This document shows, in pieces, positions 7,162-15,447 of a stretch of DNA of 64,000 nt. The stretch covers positions 1-64,000 of the forward strand of contig JACKNH010000011.1 of NCBI GenBank assembly GCA_024234975.1. The letters are read 5' to 3'. The position numbers and the translations under genes were made by a program. Source of the stretch: Gammaproteobacteria bacterium (lineage in GTDB: Bacteria > Pseudomonadota > Gammaproteobacteria > Ga0077536). Below the pieces are notes generated by a model. The model searched no databases, was not told where the DNA came from, and saw only the letters and a list, made by a program, of their open reading frames with translations. Each line of letters opens with the position of its first letter. Within the stretch, counting starts at the first letter, position 1.

Positions 7162-8769
7162 ATGCACGGTTTCACCAGGTTGATCGTATTTCCCGCCGTC
7201 GCCGCGTTGGCCGGCGCTGCGCTGGTTGCCTGTAGTTCTGAGGCGGGTACAGCGTGCTCGCAACTCGCGGACGCCTCGTTCGACGGGTTTTCCATCACCT
7301 CGGCGAAAGACATCGCCCAGACCGATAGCGTGCCGGCGCATTGCGAGGTGACGGCACAGATCCCGCCAAAAGCGGACGGTTGGCCGATCAACCTGCAGGT
7401 CGATATGCCCGCCGATTGGAGCGGACGCGCGGTGCAGTTCGGTGGCGGCGGTTTTGATGGCGTGATTCCAGAACCTGAATTCCCGTGGTCAACGCCGGGA
7501 GCGATGGAGCGCTTCATGCAGCAGCACAACGCCACATTCTCCGGTGACAGCGGGCATGACGCCAAAAACCTGCCGGTAGGGCCGGAGTACGACACGCGCG
7601 GTGGCTCATTCGCATTGAAGGCCGAGGCGTTGGAGAACTTCGGCAACGCCAGCGAGCGCAAGACTTATAACGCAGCGATGCAGATCATCGTTGCGCACTA
7701 TGGTTCGAAACCGAAGTGGACGTACTTCGTCGGCTTCTCGCAGGGCGGCAAGGAGGCAATGCAGGGTGCGCAGAAGCATGGCGAGGACTATGACGGCATG
7801 TTGATTGGCGATCCGGCATTGAATCTCACGGGCCTGATGTTGCTGCATCACAAGGTGACGCAGGATTTCTACGCGAACGGCGGCGAGAACTGGATCAACC
7901 CGACGCTGGCGCGCAAGGCAGCCGACCTGAGCGTTGCGCAGTGTGATGAGCTCGATGGCCTGAAGGACGGCTGGATCGGGAACTTCGAAGCGTGCAAGCC
8001 CGACTTCTCCGAACTGGTCTGCGGCGACGAAACATCGGCTGAATGTCTGACGCCGGGCCAGCTCGCTGCACTGAACGGCATTGCTGAACCGTTCACGCTC
8101 GACTACCAACTGCCGTCCGGGCTCTCCAGCCACGCGGGATACTCGTGGGGGCACATCGATTTATCCGGCGCGTATATCGGCGCGCGGCAGCAACCCTCGC
8201 TGCCGGTCGCGAACCAGGGGGGCGTGCGCGACGCCTTCGTCTATGCGCTCGGCGATGGCTACGTGCGTTTCTTTGTTGCGGGCGACGAGAAGTATGCGAC
8301 GCTGGATTTTGATCCGAATGCGCCGCAATGGCGTGACCGCATCATGGAACTGTCATCGATCATCGATGCGACAAATCCGGATCTCTCCAAACTGGCCGAC
8401 CACGGCGGCAAGATGATTCTGTACGCCGGCGGTTCATCGGAAGTCCCGCCACTTGAAACCGCCGCGTTCTACAACCGTGTCGTCCGGACCATGGGCGAGC
8501 AGAAGGCGGATGACTTCATTCGCTACTACGTGTTCCCGAACGTCACCCACTTCGGCTCCAAGCCCGACGGCTTACCCGGCGCGGCGGATCTCTTCCCGGT
8601 CCTGCAGGCGTGGGTGGAGCAGGGCAAGGCACCAGGCCACTTGGTGAATACCTCGCAGGACAGCACGAAGGTTGCCGAACGCCCGCTCTGCGCCTACCCG
8701 GCGTGGCCGAGGTACAACGGCGCGGGGGATACCTCCTCAAGTGAAAGCTTCACTTGCGTGACTGATTGA
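7162..8769 (+). CDS. Tannase/feruloyl esterase-family lipoprotein
   Basis: A 535-aa protein with a strong ribosome site (GAGGAGGGG) before the ATG and a lipobox LVAC-S (Cys24), so a probable outer-membrane or periplasmic lipoprotein. It follows the tannase/feruloyl esterase alpha/beta-hydrolase pattern: early AHCEVTAQI, NLQVDMPADWSGR, GGGGFDG, nucleophile G-F-S193-Q-G-G-K, a GDPALN segment, and H463 in NVTHFG. Classical members carry a CS-D-HC motif with a disulfide joining the Cys next to Ser and the Cys next to His. Here both Cys are Phe (F192 and F464), so that disulfide is absent. It probably cleaves aromatic or acyl esters; the exact substrate is unknown. Confidence 0.8.
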   Translation: MHGFTRLIVFPAVAALAGAALVACSSEAGTACSQLADASFDGFSITSAKDIAQTDSVPAHCEVTAQIPPKADGWPINLQVDMPADWSGRAVQFGGGGFDGVIPEPEFPWSTPGAMERFMQQHNATFSGDSGHDAKNLPVGPEYDTRGGSFALKAEALENFGNASERKTYNAAMQIIVAHYGSKPKWTYFVGFSQGGKEAMQGAQKHGEDYDGMLIGDPALNLTGLMLLHHKVTQDFYANGGENWINPTLARKAADLSVAQCDELDGLKDGWIGNFEACKPDFSELVCGDETSAECLTPGQLAALNGIAEPFTLDYQLPSGLSSHAGYSWGHIDLSGAYIGARQQPSLPVANQGGVRDAFVYALGDGYVRFFVAGDEKYATLDFDPNAPQWRDRIMELSSIIDATNPDLSKLADHGGKMILYAGGSSEVPPLETAAFYNRVVRTMGEQKADDFIRYYVFPNVTHFGSKPDGLPGAADLFPVLQAWVEQGKAPGHLVNTSQDSTKVAERPLCAYPAWPRYNGAGDTSSSESFTCVTD

Positions 8770-9006
8770 AGCGGCACTGCGACAACCAGGGCCGACGCTT
8801 GGAATTGCCAGTACTGGCATTTCTACGATTCGGGGTTGGCATTCCTCGGCTACAACATGGACTGACACATTCCGGTTTACTCGTGCACGGAAGTTTCTTG
8901 CACCACAGGTCAACCACAATGAGTTTTCGACCGTTGTTGCCGTGGCTACCGGAAAGTAGCGCTTAAACCCTTGCACGCGTGTGACCCAACGAAAGAGGAT
9001 GTTGCT

Positions 9007-10173
9007 ATGCGGACGATGCTCAGAACCTGTGTCCTGATGGTTGCTTGTGTTTCGGCCACCTGCGCTGTGGCGCAGCAGCCGCGCCCGCCCGGCAATGACC
9101 CCTTCTCACAGGGAAAATTTGAAGAGGCCGAGCAATCCTTTCGAGCCGCTTTGGAAAAGAACCCCGGCGATGCCAGGGCACTCGCCGGACTCGCACGTGC
9201 CGCCTTGTTTGATGACAAGGTGGACGAAGCCATCAACCTGGCCGACAAGGCGCTCGCGATATCCCCAGGTGACCCGGTTGCAACGCGAACGCGTATGATC
9301 GCCCTGGAGCGCAAGGCCGCATTCGGACCCGATACGTTCAACTTCACACTCGATCGCCCGGTCGCGATCAAATTCGACCAGATTGATCCTCTGCCGGTGG
9401 TCAGCGTGACCATTGGTACGCGGCAGGCGAAGTTCCTGTTGGATACCGGCGGGCCGAATGTCACTGTGACCAGGGCACTGGCTGAAGAGCTTGGTCTTCC
9501 CCTGACCGATGGGCCGATGGGAACGTTTGCCGGTGGCCGGCAGGCGAGAACGCAACGGACGCTGATTCCGGAATTTGCGTTGGGCTCACTGAAAATATCC
9601 AACGTACCTGCCGGTGTGCTTGAACTGGGCGGCATGCCGGTCGATGGCATCATCGGCTCCGGCCTGCTGATGCACTTCCTCTCGACGATTGATTACTGCA
9701 ACGGAGAATTGATCCTCGCGCCACGCGCGGATTCGGCAACGTTTCAGCAGCAGGCCAGCGCTACCGGCGCCAACGTCGGCCGCATGTGGCTGATGGGCGA
9801 CCATTTCATCCTGACCCGCGCGCGATTCAATGATGCGCCGGAGGGCATATTCATGGTCGACACCGGCTTCGCCGGCGGCGGTCTGCTGGGCACCAGGGAA
9901 GCGTTGGAAGAGGCGGGCATTGAGATTGATGCGTCGAAAGTCGTGACCGGTATCGGCGGTGGCGGGGCGGTGCAGGGTATCCCCTTCGTTGCCAGTGCCA
10001 CCTGGGGCAACCTCACCCGCGACAACATCACCGGCCGCTACAACCTCGGTGGTGGCCAGTTCGGCATCTTCCCGTTCCGGATGAACGGCATGCTCTCCCA
10101 CCAGTTCTTCCGCACCAGCCGCCTGACCTTCGACTTCGAAACCATGCGGATGGTGACGCAGGAGTGCATATAA
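9007..10173 (+). CDS. Secreted retropepsin-like aspartyl protease with TPR
   Basis: 388 aa from the ATG at 9007, chosen over an upstream TTG because AGAGGA precedes it and it begins a good signal peptide (cleavage near CAVA-QQ). Residues about 30-90 are TPR-like (EEAEQSFRAALEKNPGDARALAGLARAAL). Two retropepsin half-domains follow: FLLDTGGPNVTVTRALAEELGL with the first DTG, and GIFMVDTGFAGGGLLG with the second DTG. This is the Asp_protease_2 / clan AA architecture, single-chain with both aspartates, acting in the periplasm. The last three codons lie inside palindromic repeat copy B. A decayed copy of the C-terminal 20 codons occurs at 11623-11682. Confidence 0.75.
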   Translation: MRTMLRTCVLMVACVSATCAVAQQPRPPGNDPFSQGKFEEAEQSFRAALEKNPGDARALAGLARAALFDDKVDEAINLADKALAISPGDPVATRTRMIALERKAAFGPDTFNFTLDRPVAIKFDQIDPLPVVSVTIGTRQAKFLLDTGGPNVTVTRALAEELGLPLTDGPMGTFAGGRQARTQRTLIPEFALGSLKISNVPAGVLELGGMPVDGIIGSGLLMHFLSTIDYCNGELILAPRADSATFQQQASATGANVGRMWLMGDHFILTRARFNDAPEGIFMVDTGFAGGGLLGTREALEEAGIEIDASKVVTGIGGGGAVQGIPFVASATWGNLTRDNITGRYNLGGGQFGIFPFRMNGMLSHQFFRTSRLTFDFETMRMVTQECI

Positions 10174-10259
10174 AGGGGGACGGAGGGATTATTTCTTGAC
10201 CACCTCCAGCCGCAGTATCCGGGGCTGGTCAAAAAATAATCCCTCCGTCCCCCTTTATA
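10169..10259. repeat. Palindromic REP-like repeat, family 1, copy B
   Basis: Arms 10169-10202 and 10226-10259 are nearly perfect inverted copies (core AAAGGGGGACGGAGGGATTA, T-rich, TTGACCA), with a loop that contains a further CCAGCC/GGCTGG stem. The stop codon of the protease gene (10171-10173) is inside the left arm, so the element inserted at or replaced the end of that gene. A partial repeat of the arm end (CGCCCCCCTTTATG) follows at 10262-10275. Confidence 0.88.
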
Positions 10260-10594
10260 CCGCCCCCCTTTATGTTCGCCGCGCCTCCAGCGATCCGCCA
10301 CGCAGCTTTTTCGGTTGGCTGTCGCGGTGGGAAACGTAAATTTTTGAAAACCATCGTGCGGAGTAGGCGCGTTATACTCGGGCCCTCGAAGCTTGGAATC
10401 GATTTGCCCGCTTGCTAAATGTGGTGGCACTGATGATCTGCCCGTTCGCTTGCAGGGGGAGGTGGCCTTTTCCCACTGACGCGGATTTCACGGCATGCGA
10501 TGGCACGTCCTCGGTGTATCAGGGAAATCCAGGAATCGAGTTCAAGCGTGAAAACAATAACAAATAATCAAAGTGTGTCAGGAGTGGGGTGCCC
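10260..10594. other. Intergenic region upstream of a CTERM gene
   Basis: About 335 bases with a partial arm of the palindromic repeat at its left edge and an A-rich stretch (AAAACAATAACAAATAATCAAAG) just before the next gene. A TGGCAC at about 10425 is not followed by a GC dinucleotide at sigma-54 spacing. No gene is visible. Confidence 0.4.
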
Positions 10595-11311
10595 ATGAAA
10601 AAAGCAATGTATACGTTGGCGATTCTTTGCCTGGGAGCGGTTGTAGAGGCGGCATCGGCCGCAGTCGTTAATAGCGGCACCTCGACGAATGCGGATTTGC
10701 AGGGCCTGGAATGGCTGAGCCTTGATGTCACCGCGGGGATGTCCAGAGAAGATGTGGAGGCGTCTGCATTGCTGACCACCGAGGGATGGCGTTATGCAAC
10801 CAGATCTGAAACAGAGGCGCTGATTAACTCTTTATGGGGCGGTGTCTACAATGGCTACTCGCCGGACAATGCGCCAGGCGCGCTCGACTTCCTGACAACG
10901 TGGGGAATCCTGAGTACCGCAAATTCCGGTTATACCAATCCGAAATCATCGAGTTTTATTTTCGGTGAAAGCGGTGCGTGTGACGCATCGCCCGCCTATT
11001 CGTGCCTGGGTACGGTGACGCACTTTGACGATTCCCCCCACGGTTGGTTGGTGCTGAATGTAAACACCGGCCTTAATGAATCCCCCTATGTATCAGGAAT
11101 GGTCGGATTTTTTTCCGACAATGTCGGTGGGAATTTCGGCGTGACGGACTCAAATCAACTCCGGCTGAACGTATCTCAGAACGCAGCAACGGGTTCACTG
11201 TTGGTTAGGGAGGCTTCGCCAGTGCCGCTGCCCCCCGCACTTTCATTTCTCGCGCTGGGATTGTTCAGCCTGATAGGCGCCAGGCGCCGAGGACATTCAA
11301 CGTCAAGATAG
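10595..11311 (+). CDS. Secreted protein with VPLPP-type CTERM sorting tail
   Basis: 238 aa from the ATG at 10595; GGAG at 10581-10584 sits ten bases upstream, better spaced than for the GTG at 10589. An N-terminal signal peptide (MKKAMYTLAILCLGAV...AASA) is followed by a Ser/Gly/Asn-rich exported domain with one Cys pair (ACDASPAYSC). The C-terminus is VPLPP, a hydrophobic helix and GARRRG: the tripartite sorting signal recognised by exosortases, which cut and anchor or release the protein. The passenger domain is not one I recognise (similar proteins are often annotated only as CTERM-containing). Its role is probably extracellular matrix or surface. Confidence 0.7.
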   Translation: MKKAMYTLAILCLGAVVEAASAAVVNSGTSTNADLQGLEWLSLDVTAGMSREDVEASALLTTEGWRYATRSETEALINSLWGGVYNGYSPDNAPGALDFLTTWGILSTANSGYTNPKSSSFIFGESGACDASPAYSCLGTVTHFDDSPHGWLVLNVNTGLNESPYVSGMVGFFSDNVGGNFGVTDSNQLRLNVSQNAATGSLLVREASPVPLPPALSFLALGLFSLIGARRRGHSTSR

Positions 11312-11360
11312 CTTCTCTGTAGTCACCGACCTGATCTTCATCGTGGCCGGCACTTGGTGC

Positions 11361-11431
11361 AAAGGGGGACGGAGGGATTTTTTGTTGACCACCTTCAGTT
11401 GCAGTAACCGTGACTGGTCACAATATAAGGT
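11361..11431. repeat. Palindromic REP-like repeat, family 1, copy C (degraded)
   Basis: The left arm AAAGGGGGACGGAGGGATTT, a T-run and TTGACCA is intact at 11361-11391. The right side still shows ACTGGTCA but the expected CCCTCCGTCCCC is replaced by diverged sequence (ATAAGGTTCCTCACCC). The loop matches the position and rough sequence of copies A and B, so this is a decayed family member. Confidence 0.7.
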
Positions 11432-11478
11432 TCCTCACCCAACACCGGGGAAATTCGCGTGGGCTTCGTCTAACTGCT

Positions 11479-11585
11479 CCGTCATTCCAGACGCGTCCGC
11501 GAAGGGGTGCGAGCCGGAATCCATGCGGCTTGCAGAGAGGTCCTATGGATCCCGGCTCACCGCTGCGCGGCGTCCGGGATGACGG
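11479..11585. repeat. CCGTCATTCC...GGGATGACGG inverted element
   Basis: A 107-base element bounded by CCGTCATTCC and GGGATGACGG, with the internal segments GGAATCCATGCGG and GGATCCCGGCTCACCGCTGCGCG. It is a diverged relative of the 88-base units in the tandem array at 16865-17239. These belong to the broad ATTCCC-N8-GGGAAT class of proteobacterial repeats; here the ATTCCC/GGGAAT core has decayed. Confidence 0.7.
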
Positions 11586-11622
11586 AGAAAAATCATTCCG
11601 CCGCCCCCCCTTTTTTCATATA

Positions 11623-11682
11623 TTCCGAACCAGCCGCTTGAGCTTCGACTTCGAAACTCTGCGCCGGGAGACGCATAAGTGT
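11623..11682 (+). pseudogene. Decayed tail of a retropepsin-like protease gene
   Basis: Twenty codons here read FRTSRLSFDFETLRRETHKC, against FRTSRLTFDFETMRMVTQEC at the end of the intact protease gene (about 10105-10164): 14 of 20 identical, and the DNA is alignable without gaps. No more of the gene is present upstream, where the sequence goes straight into repeats, and the expected stop is lost. This is a fossil of a paralogue or of a local duplication, sandwiched between repeat elements. Confidence 0.75.
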
Positions 11683-11744
11683 AAGCTCTGGCCTGACGAT
11701 CTCTTGCATACCATGGGTGTCAGCGACGGTGCATGCAGGTCCAG

Positions 11745-11764
11745 TTTTTACACTGACCCCAAAT
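11745..11764. repeat. Half-site of palindromic repeat family 2
   Basis: TTTTTACACTGACCCCAAAT matches the right arm of the perfect palindrome at 5737-5756 at 18 of 20 positions. The opposite arm is not present, so this is a solo or decayed arm. Confidence 0.6.
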
Positions 11765-11795
11765 AGCGCGAAATAGCGTTTCAGATAGGAAATTT

Positions 11796-12209
11796 ATGGC
11801 CCTGGTTGCGTGTACCGAATGTGGAAATCAAATCTCCGACAAGGCCGTGAGTTGCCCGCAATGTGGTGCGCCCGGCGTCACCGGGGACTCCACGTCCCCA
11901 TCGATGGTCCACTTGCCCGAGGACAGTGCTGAAGCAGGGGGCACGAGGTGCCCTTTTTCCGGGCACCCGATTCCAGAGGGCGCAACCGTGTGCGTTTGTG
12001 GTGCGCACTATGGGTATGCCAATCCGGGCGCAGAAGCGACGAAACGATTGGGGCGCAACATTCTGATCGTCTGCGTGGTCTGCCTGTTCATCATTTCGTG
12101 GCCTGTCAAGCTGATCCCCGTACTGTTTCTTTTACCCGGATGCTTTCTCATGCTGCAGGGCTGGATGCAGATGCGAGGCGGCAAGACGTGGTGGCGCAGT
12201 ACGGACTGA
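11796..12209 (+). CDS. Zinc-ribbon membrane protein
   Basis: A 137-aa protein with AGGAAA directly before the ATG. Residues 6-24 are a zinc-ribbon (C-x2-C ... C-P-Q-C-G-A), and a second Cys-rich unit (CPFSGHPIPEGATVCVCG) follows at about residues 52-69. Two hydrophobic helices at about residues 88-122 (LIVCVVCLFIISW; IPVLFLLPGCFLMLQG) anchor it in the inner membrane, leaving the ribbons cytoplasmic. Zinc-ribbon-plus-membrane proteins of this size are common and uncharacterised. It appears monocistronic, and a CCGTCCCCCTTTCCCC stretch after the stop may be a further remnant of repeat family 1. Confidence 0.65.
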   Translation: MALVACTECGNQISDKAVSCPQCGAPGVTGDSTSPSMVHLPEDSAEAGGTRCPFSGHPIPEGATVCVCGAHYGYANPGAEATKRLGRNILIVCVVCLFIISWPVKLIPVLFLLPGCFLMLQGWMQMRGGKTWWRSTD

Positions 12210-12369
12210 GCGTCAACCGTCCCCCTTTCCCCTTTCGCTAAGGATTACCACTGACGCTGTATTTATTCCGCAGCAATTCTGGTGCAGATTAGGGCAACCG
12301 ATTGAGCGACCGCTGTTCGCGGCCGCCTGACATTCCTCGACGCTGCCTTTATCGAAAGGATCAGACCAG

Positions 12370-13062
12370 ATGTTCCGGATTTACACTCCTGCGCGTGCTA
12401 TGAGAGTCATTGTTTGTGCATCGCTGCTATCGGCGGCAACAATCGTGCGGTCTGCGCCCCTTACCTGGCTGCTTGCGGACGACTACGGCACTTCCCTGGG
12501 TCAGTTTGACCTCGATTTCGCTTCGCCGGCGACCAGCAATGTGCAGCTCCGTGGCTACTACGACTTTTACAGCCGCCCAGGCTTCGTTCTACTTGACACG
12601 ACGGACAGCGTCGGCCCTTATCGCGTGAACGATTTCCTCTCGTTCTTCTCGCCCACCACCGGCAACACCTATCGCCAGGATTACGGCAACGGAGAGTTCA
12701 ATGAAATCCGGGTGAACGAATCGGTGATTCAGATAGGAACGCTGACGACTCCCCTTGAGTCCGCCGGCGGCGTGTTCGAGGTCGCGATACGGGAGTTCTA
12801 CAGCTTCGATGAAATCACGCAGTACTGCGATTACTACGAAGAGATTTACGACGACGAAACGGGCGAAGTGATCGCCACCGGCCCCTGCGCGTCCTACTCG
12901 GTCGAGGCCTATTACAACAGCGAGTCCGACGACTGGTATCTCGGCACGCTGACCAGCACCCCGGTGAGCCCGGTGCCATTGCCACCAGCATTGCCGCTGC
13001 TGCTGTCGGTGGGAGGGCTCTGGGCGGCCGGGCGGCGGAGGCCAACGCAGAATCAAGGGTGA
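12370..13062 (+). CDS. Secreted acidic protein with VPLPP-type CTERM tail
   Basis: A 230-aa protein preceded by GAAAGGA. The signal peptide ends near VRSA-PLTW. The exported domain is rich in Tyr, Asp and Glu with a Cys pair around YYEEIYDDETGE, and shows beta-strand spacing like that of many CTERM passenger proteins. The C-terminus is SPVPLPP, then a leucine-rich helix, then AGRRRP, an exosortase-type sorting tail. Its passenger is unrelated to that of the CTERM protein at 10595. The role is unknown, presumably surface or matrix. Confidence 0.7.
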   Translation: MFRIYTPARAMRVIVCASLLSAATIVRSAPLTWLLADDYGTSLGQFDLDFASPATSNVQLRGYYDFYSRPGFVLLDTTDSVGPYRVNDFLSFFSPTTGNTYRQDYGNGEFNEIRVNESVIQIGTLTTPLESAGGVFEVAIREFYSFDEITQYCDYYEEIYDDETGEVIATGPCASYSVEAYYNSESDDWYLGTLTSTPVSPVPLPPALPLLLSVGGLWAAGRRRPTQNQG

Positions 13063-13161
13063 GAACCGATTGGGCGGCGTGCGAACGCTTCCGGTGTCGT
13101 GGTATTGTCGATCGGCAGATCCACCGCTTGATCGCGACGGTCAACGAACACGAGGTTTTAC

Positions 13162-13764
13162 GTGACCCAGGACTTTTTCGCCCATAAGGCCGACAGCTAC
13201 GAGCAGGAACACAACCGGCTCGCCGTCATCGATAAGATCGCCGGCGCGCTGGTGGCCGGTGTTGAGATGACGCCCGAAATGCACTTGATGGATTTCGGCT
13301 CCGGTACCGGGTTGTTGACCGAACGGGTGGCGCCACGGGTGCGCAAAATCACCGCGGTGGATGTCTCGCCTTCCATGAGTGCCCACCTGACGGCCAAGCG
13401 CGAGCAGATGCCCTGCGAGCTGGAAATGCTGGCGGTCGACCTGGAGACCACTGACATTGAAGGCGGCTTTGATGGCATCGTCTCATCGCTGACGATGCAT
13501 CACATCAAGGACGTACCCGCAATGTTCAGCAAATTTCGTGACCTGGTGAAGGACGGCGGATTCATTGCCATCGCGGATCTCGACCAGGAGGACGGCAGTT
13601 TCCATGGCGACGAGCCGGGCGTGTATCACCTCGGCTTTGTACGTGAGGAATTCGCCAGGCTCGCTGCCCAGGCCGGGTTCAGCGACGTCACCGTGAGCAC
13701 CGCCAGCGTGATCGAAAAGGACGACAAGCAATACCCGGTGTTCCTGCTGACTGCTCGCAAGTGA
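13162..13764 (+). CDS. Class I SAM-dependent methyltransferase
   Basis: A 200-aa protein starting at GTG with GAGG upstream. The Rossmann motif I is LMDFGSGTGLL, motif II ITAVDVSPSM, then FDGIVSSLTMHHI and LVKDGGFIAIADLD, the Methyltransf_11/12 pattern. The N-terminal FFAHKADSYEQ is the typical lid preceding ubiquinone/menaquinone-type methyltransferases, but the substrate cannot be read from sequence. It stands alone between a CTERM gene and a PQQ dehydrogenase gene. Confidence 0.85.
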   Translation: MTQDFFAHKADSYEQEHNRLAVIDKIAGALVAGVEMTPEMHLMDFGSGTGLLTERVAPRVRKITAVDVSPSMSAHLTAKREQMPCELEMLAVDLETTDIEGGFDGIVSSLTMHHIKDVPAMFSKFRDLVKDGGFIAIADLDQEDGSFHGDEPGVYHLGFVREEFARLAAQAGFSDVTVSTASVIEKDDKQYPVFLLTARK

Positions 13765-13936
13765 CGGGCAACGCCAGCTTGCCAGCAGAGTCATCTCGCA
13801 AGAGTACATCTGGCAGCGACAGGCGCCAGTGAGGTAACTCTCGCGCTCTTCCAGGCGTCTGGACAAGCAACCGGCGCCAGGGAACTCAGCGAGTAATTAG
13901 AGAATCCATTGCTTTCCGGAGAAGGGGAGAATCCGC

Positions 13937-15139
13937 ATGAGCATCAGGCAGTTCATCAAGTCAGCCGCCGGTTTGACACTGGCGTTCTTCATGATCGGCA
14001 GCGCGTCGGCACAACGCATTGGTGTGCCGGTCCCGCCCCTGGGCGACGGCCCCTGGATCATCGACACCGCCGAGCAACACAAGATAAGGGTCAGTGTCGT
14101 AACTCGCGATCTTTCGCATCCCTGGGCCATCGCGTTCCTTCCCGATGGCGGTATGTTGATCACCGAGCGCCCCGGGCGCCTGCGCTATGTCCGCGACGGT
14201 GTACTGGACCCGGAGCCGATCACCGGTCTGCCTGCCCTGCGCACGGATGGCAACGGCGGGCTGATGGATGTTGCGCTGCATCCGGACTTCGAGCGCAATC
14301 ATTTCGTCTACTTCACCTATGTCAAACCTGTCGAGGGTGGCATGGGCGCGCCTTCACTGGCGCGCGGCCGGCTCGACGGCCATACGCTGGCGAATGTTGA
14401 AGACCTGCTCGTGCCGGACGCCAACCCCGGAAACTCCGGGTTGAGCGGCCGGTTCATGTTCGGCCCGGACGGCAAGATCTACTTTGCCACCGGCGGCCGG
14501 ACCCAGGACGATGTCATCAATGTCGCGCAGGACCCGATGAGTCTGCGTGGCAAGATCTTGCGGCTGAATGACGATGGCTCAGTGCCGCAGGACAACCCCT
14601 TCGTCGGTCGCGCAGGCTATCGCCCGGAAATTTACACACTCGGTCACCGCAACACGCTGGGCATCATCGTCCATCCTGTGACAGGTGAGATCTGGCAGCA
14701 CGAGAATGGCCCCAACGGCGGCGATGAGCTCAACATCATTCTGCCGGGCCGCAATTACGGCTGGCCGTTAGTGAGTTTCGGCCGTCATTACAACGGCACG
14801 CCCGTGAACGTGCATCCCACCCGCGAAGGCATCGAGCCACCGCTGATATTCTGGGTACCTGCCATAGCAATCGCCGGCATGGCGGTTTATACCGGCGACG
14901 AATTTCCGGCCTGGAAGGGGAATGTCTTCGTCGGCGGCATGACCGAAGGGCGTCTCCCAGGCACCGGCCACCTGCAGCGCGTTGTGTTCAACTCGAAGAT
15001 GGAAGAGATGCGCCGCGAATCCATGCTGCGCGAATTCCACCAGCGCATACGCGAAGTCCGCCAGGGGCCGGACGGATTGCTTTATCTGCTGACCGACGAG
15101 GATGAAGGGGCACTGCTGCGCATCGAGCCAGCCGAATAG
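13937..15139 (+). CDS. PQQ-dependent sugar dehydrogenase (YliI/Asd type)
   Basis: A 400-aa protein with GGAGAAGGGGAG before the ATG and a signal peptide cleaved near ASA-QRIG. It is a six-bladed beta-propeller of the soluble aldose sugar dehydrogenase family: LSHPWAIAFLPDGGMLITERPGRL, GGLMDVALHPDF, GKILRLNDDGSVPQDNPF, LGHRNTLGIIVHP, and ENGPNGGDELN. These contain the catalytic His, the PQQ-contacting Arg and the calcium-site residues of the family. It would oxidise aldoses in the periplasm using exogenous or endogenous PQQ; no PQQ synthesis gene is nearby. Confidence 0.88.
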   Translation: MSIRQFIKSAAGLTLAFFMIGSASAQRIGVPVPPLGDGPWIIDTAEQHKIRVSVVTRDLSHPWAIAFLPDGGMLITERPGRLRYVRDGVLDPEPITGLPALRTDGNGGLMDVALHPDFERNHFVYFTYVKPVEGGMGAPSLARGRLDGHTLANVEDLLVPDANPGNSGLSGRFMFGPDGKIYFATGGRTQDDVINVAQDPMSLRGKILRLNDDGSVPQDNPFVGRAGYRPEIYTLGHRNTLGIIVHPVTGEIWQHENGPNGGDELNIILPGRNYGWPLVSFGRHYNGTPVNVHPTREGIEPPLIFWVPAIAIAGMAVYTGDEFPAWKGNVFVGGMTEGRLPGTGHLQRVVFNSKMEEMRRESMLREFHQRIREVRQGPDGLLYLLTDEDEGALLRIEPAE

Positions 15140-15447
15140 AGTCGCGCGGTATTGCGTTGAGCGGCGCCGGCTCAGGCCTCGATGGACGGAGATGGTGTGA
15201 TGCAAATCTACCGGCTGGTCCAGCGCCGCTCAGCGATCCGGAATTGAATGTGCGCCCGGGTGGTCGTGGATGGCGCTTTGACATGACAATGCACGCTCCT
15301 GAGATTTAACGGGCGTACGCCGACGTTTTGATGCGACCGCCGGGTTTGCGTTCGAGTCACGACTGAATTACGGACGCTTACCTTGAGCGACTGCACCGAT
15401 GTATTTCGCCCGCGTGTTGGCGCTCTGTTTCTGAACGTGGACTCATC
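15140..15447. other. Intergenic region, nothing recognised
   Basis: 308 bases between two codirectional genes. I see no coding potential with a believable start, no repeat of the families found elsewhere, and no terminator with a T-tract. Confidence 0.4.

Noticed and set aside
10425..10441. Sigma-54 promoter at TGGCACTGATGATCTGC upstream of the CTERM gene at 10595
   Set aside because: The GC dinucleotide is two bases too far from the GG for a -24/-12 promoter.
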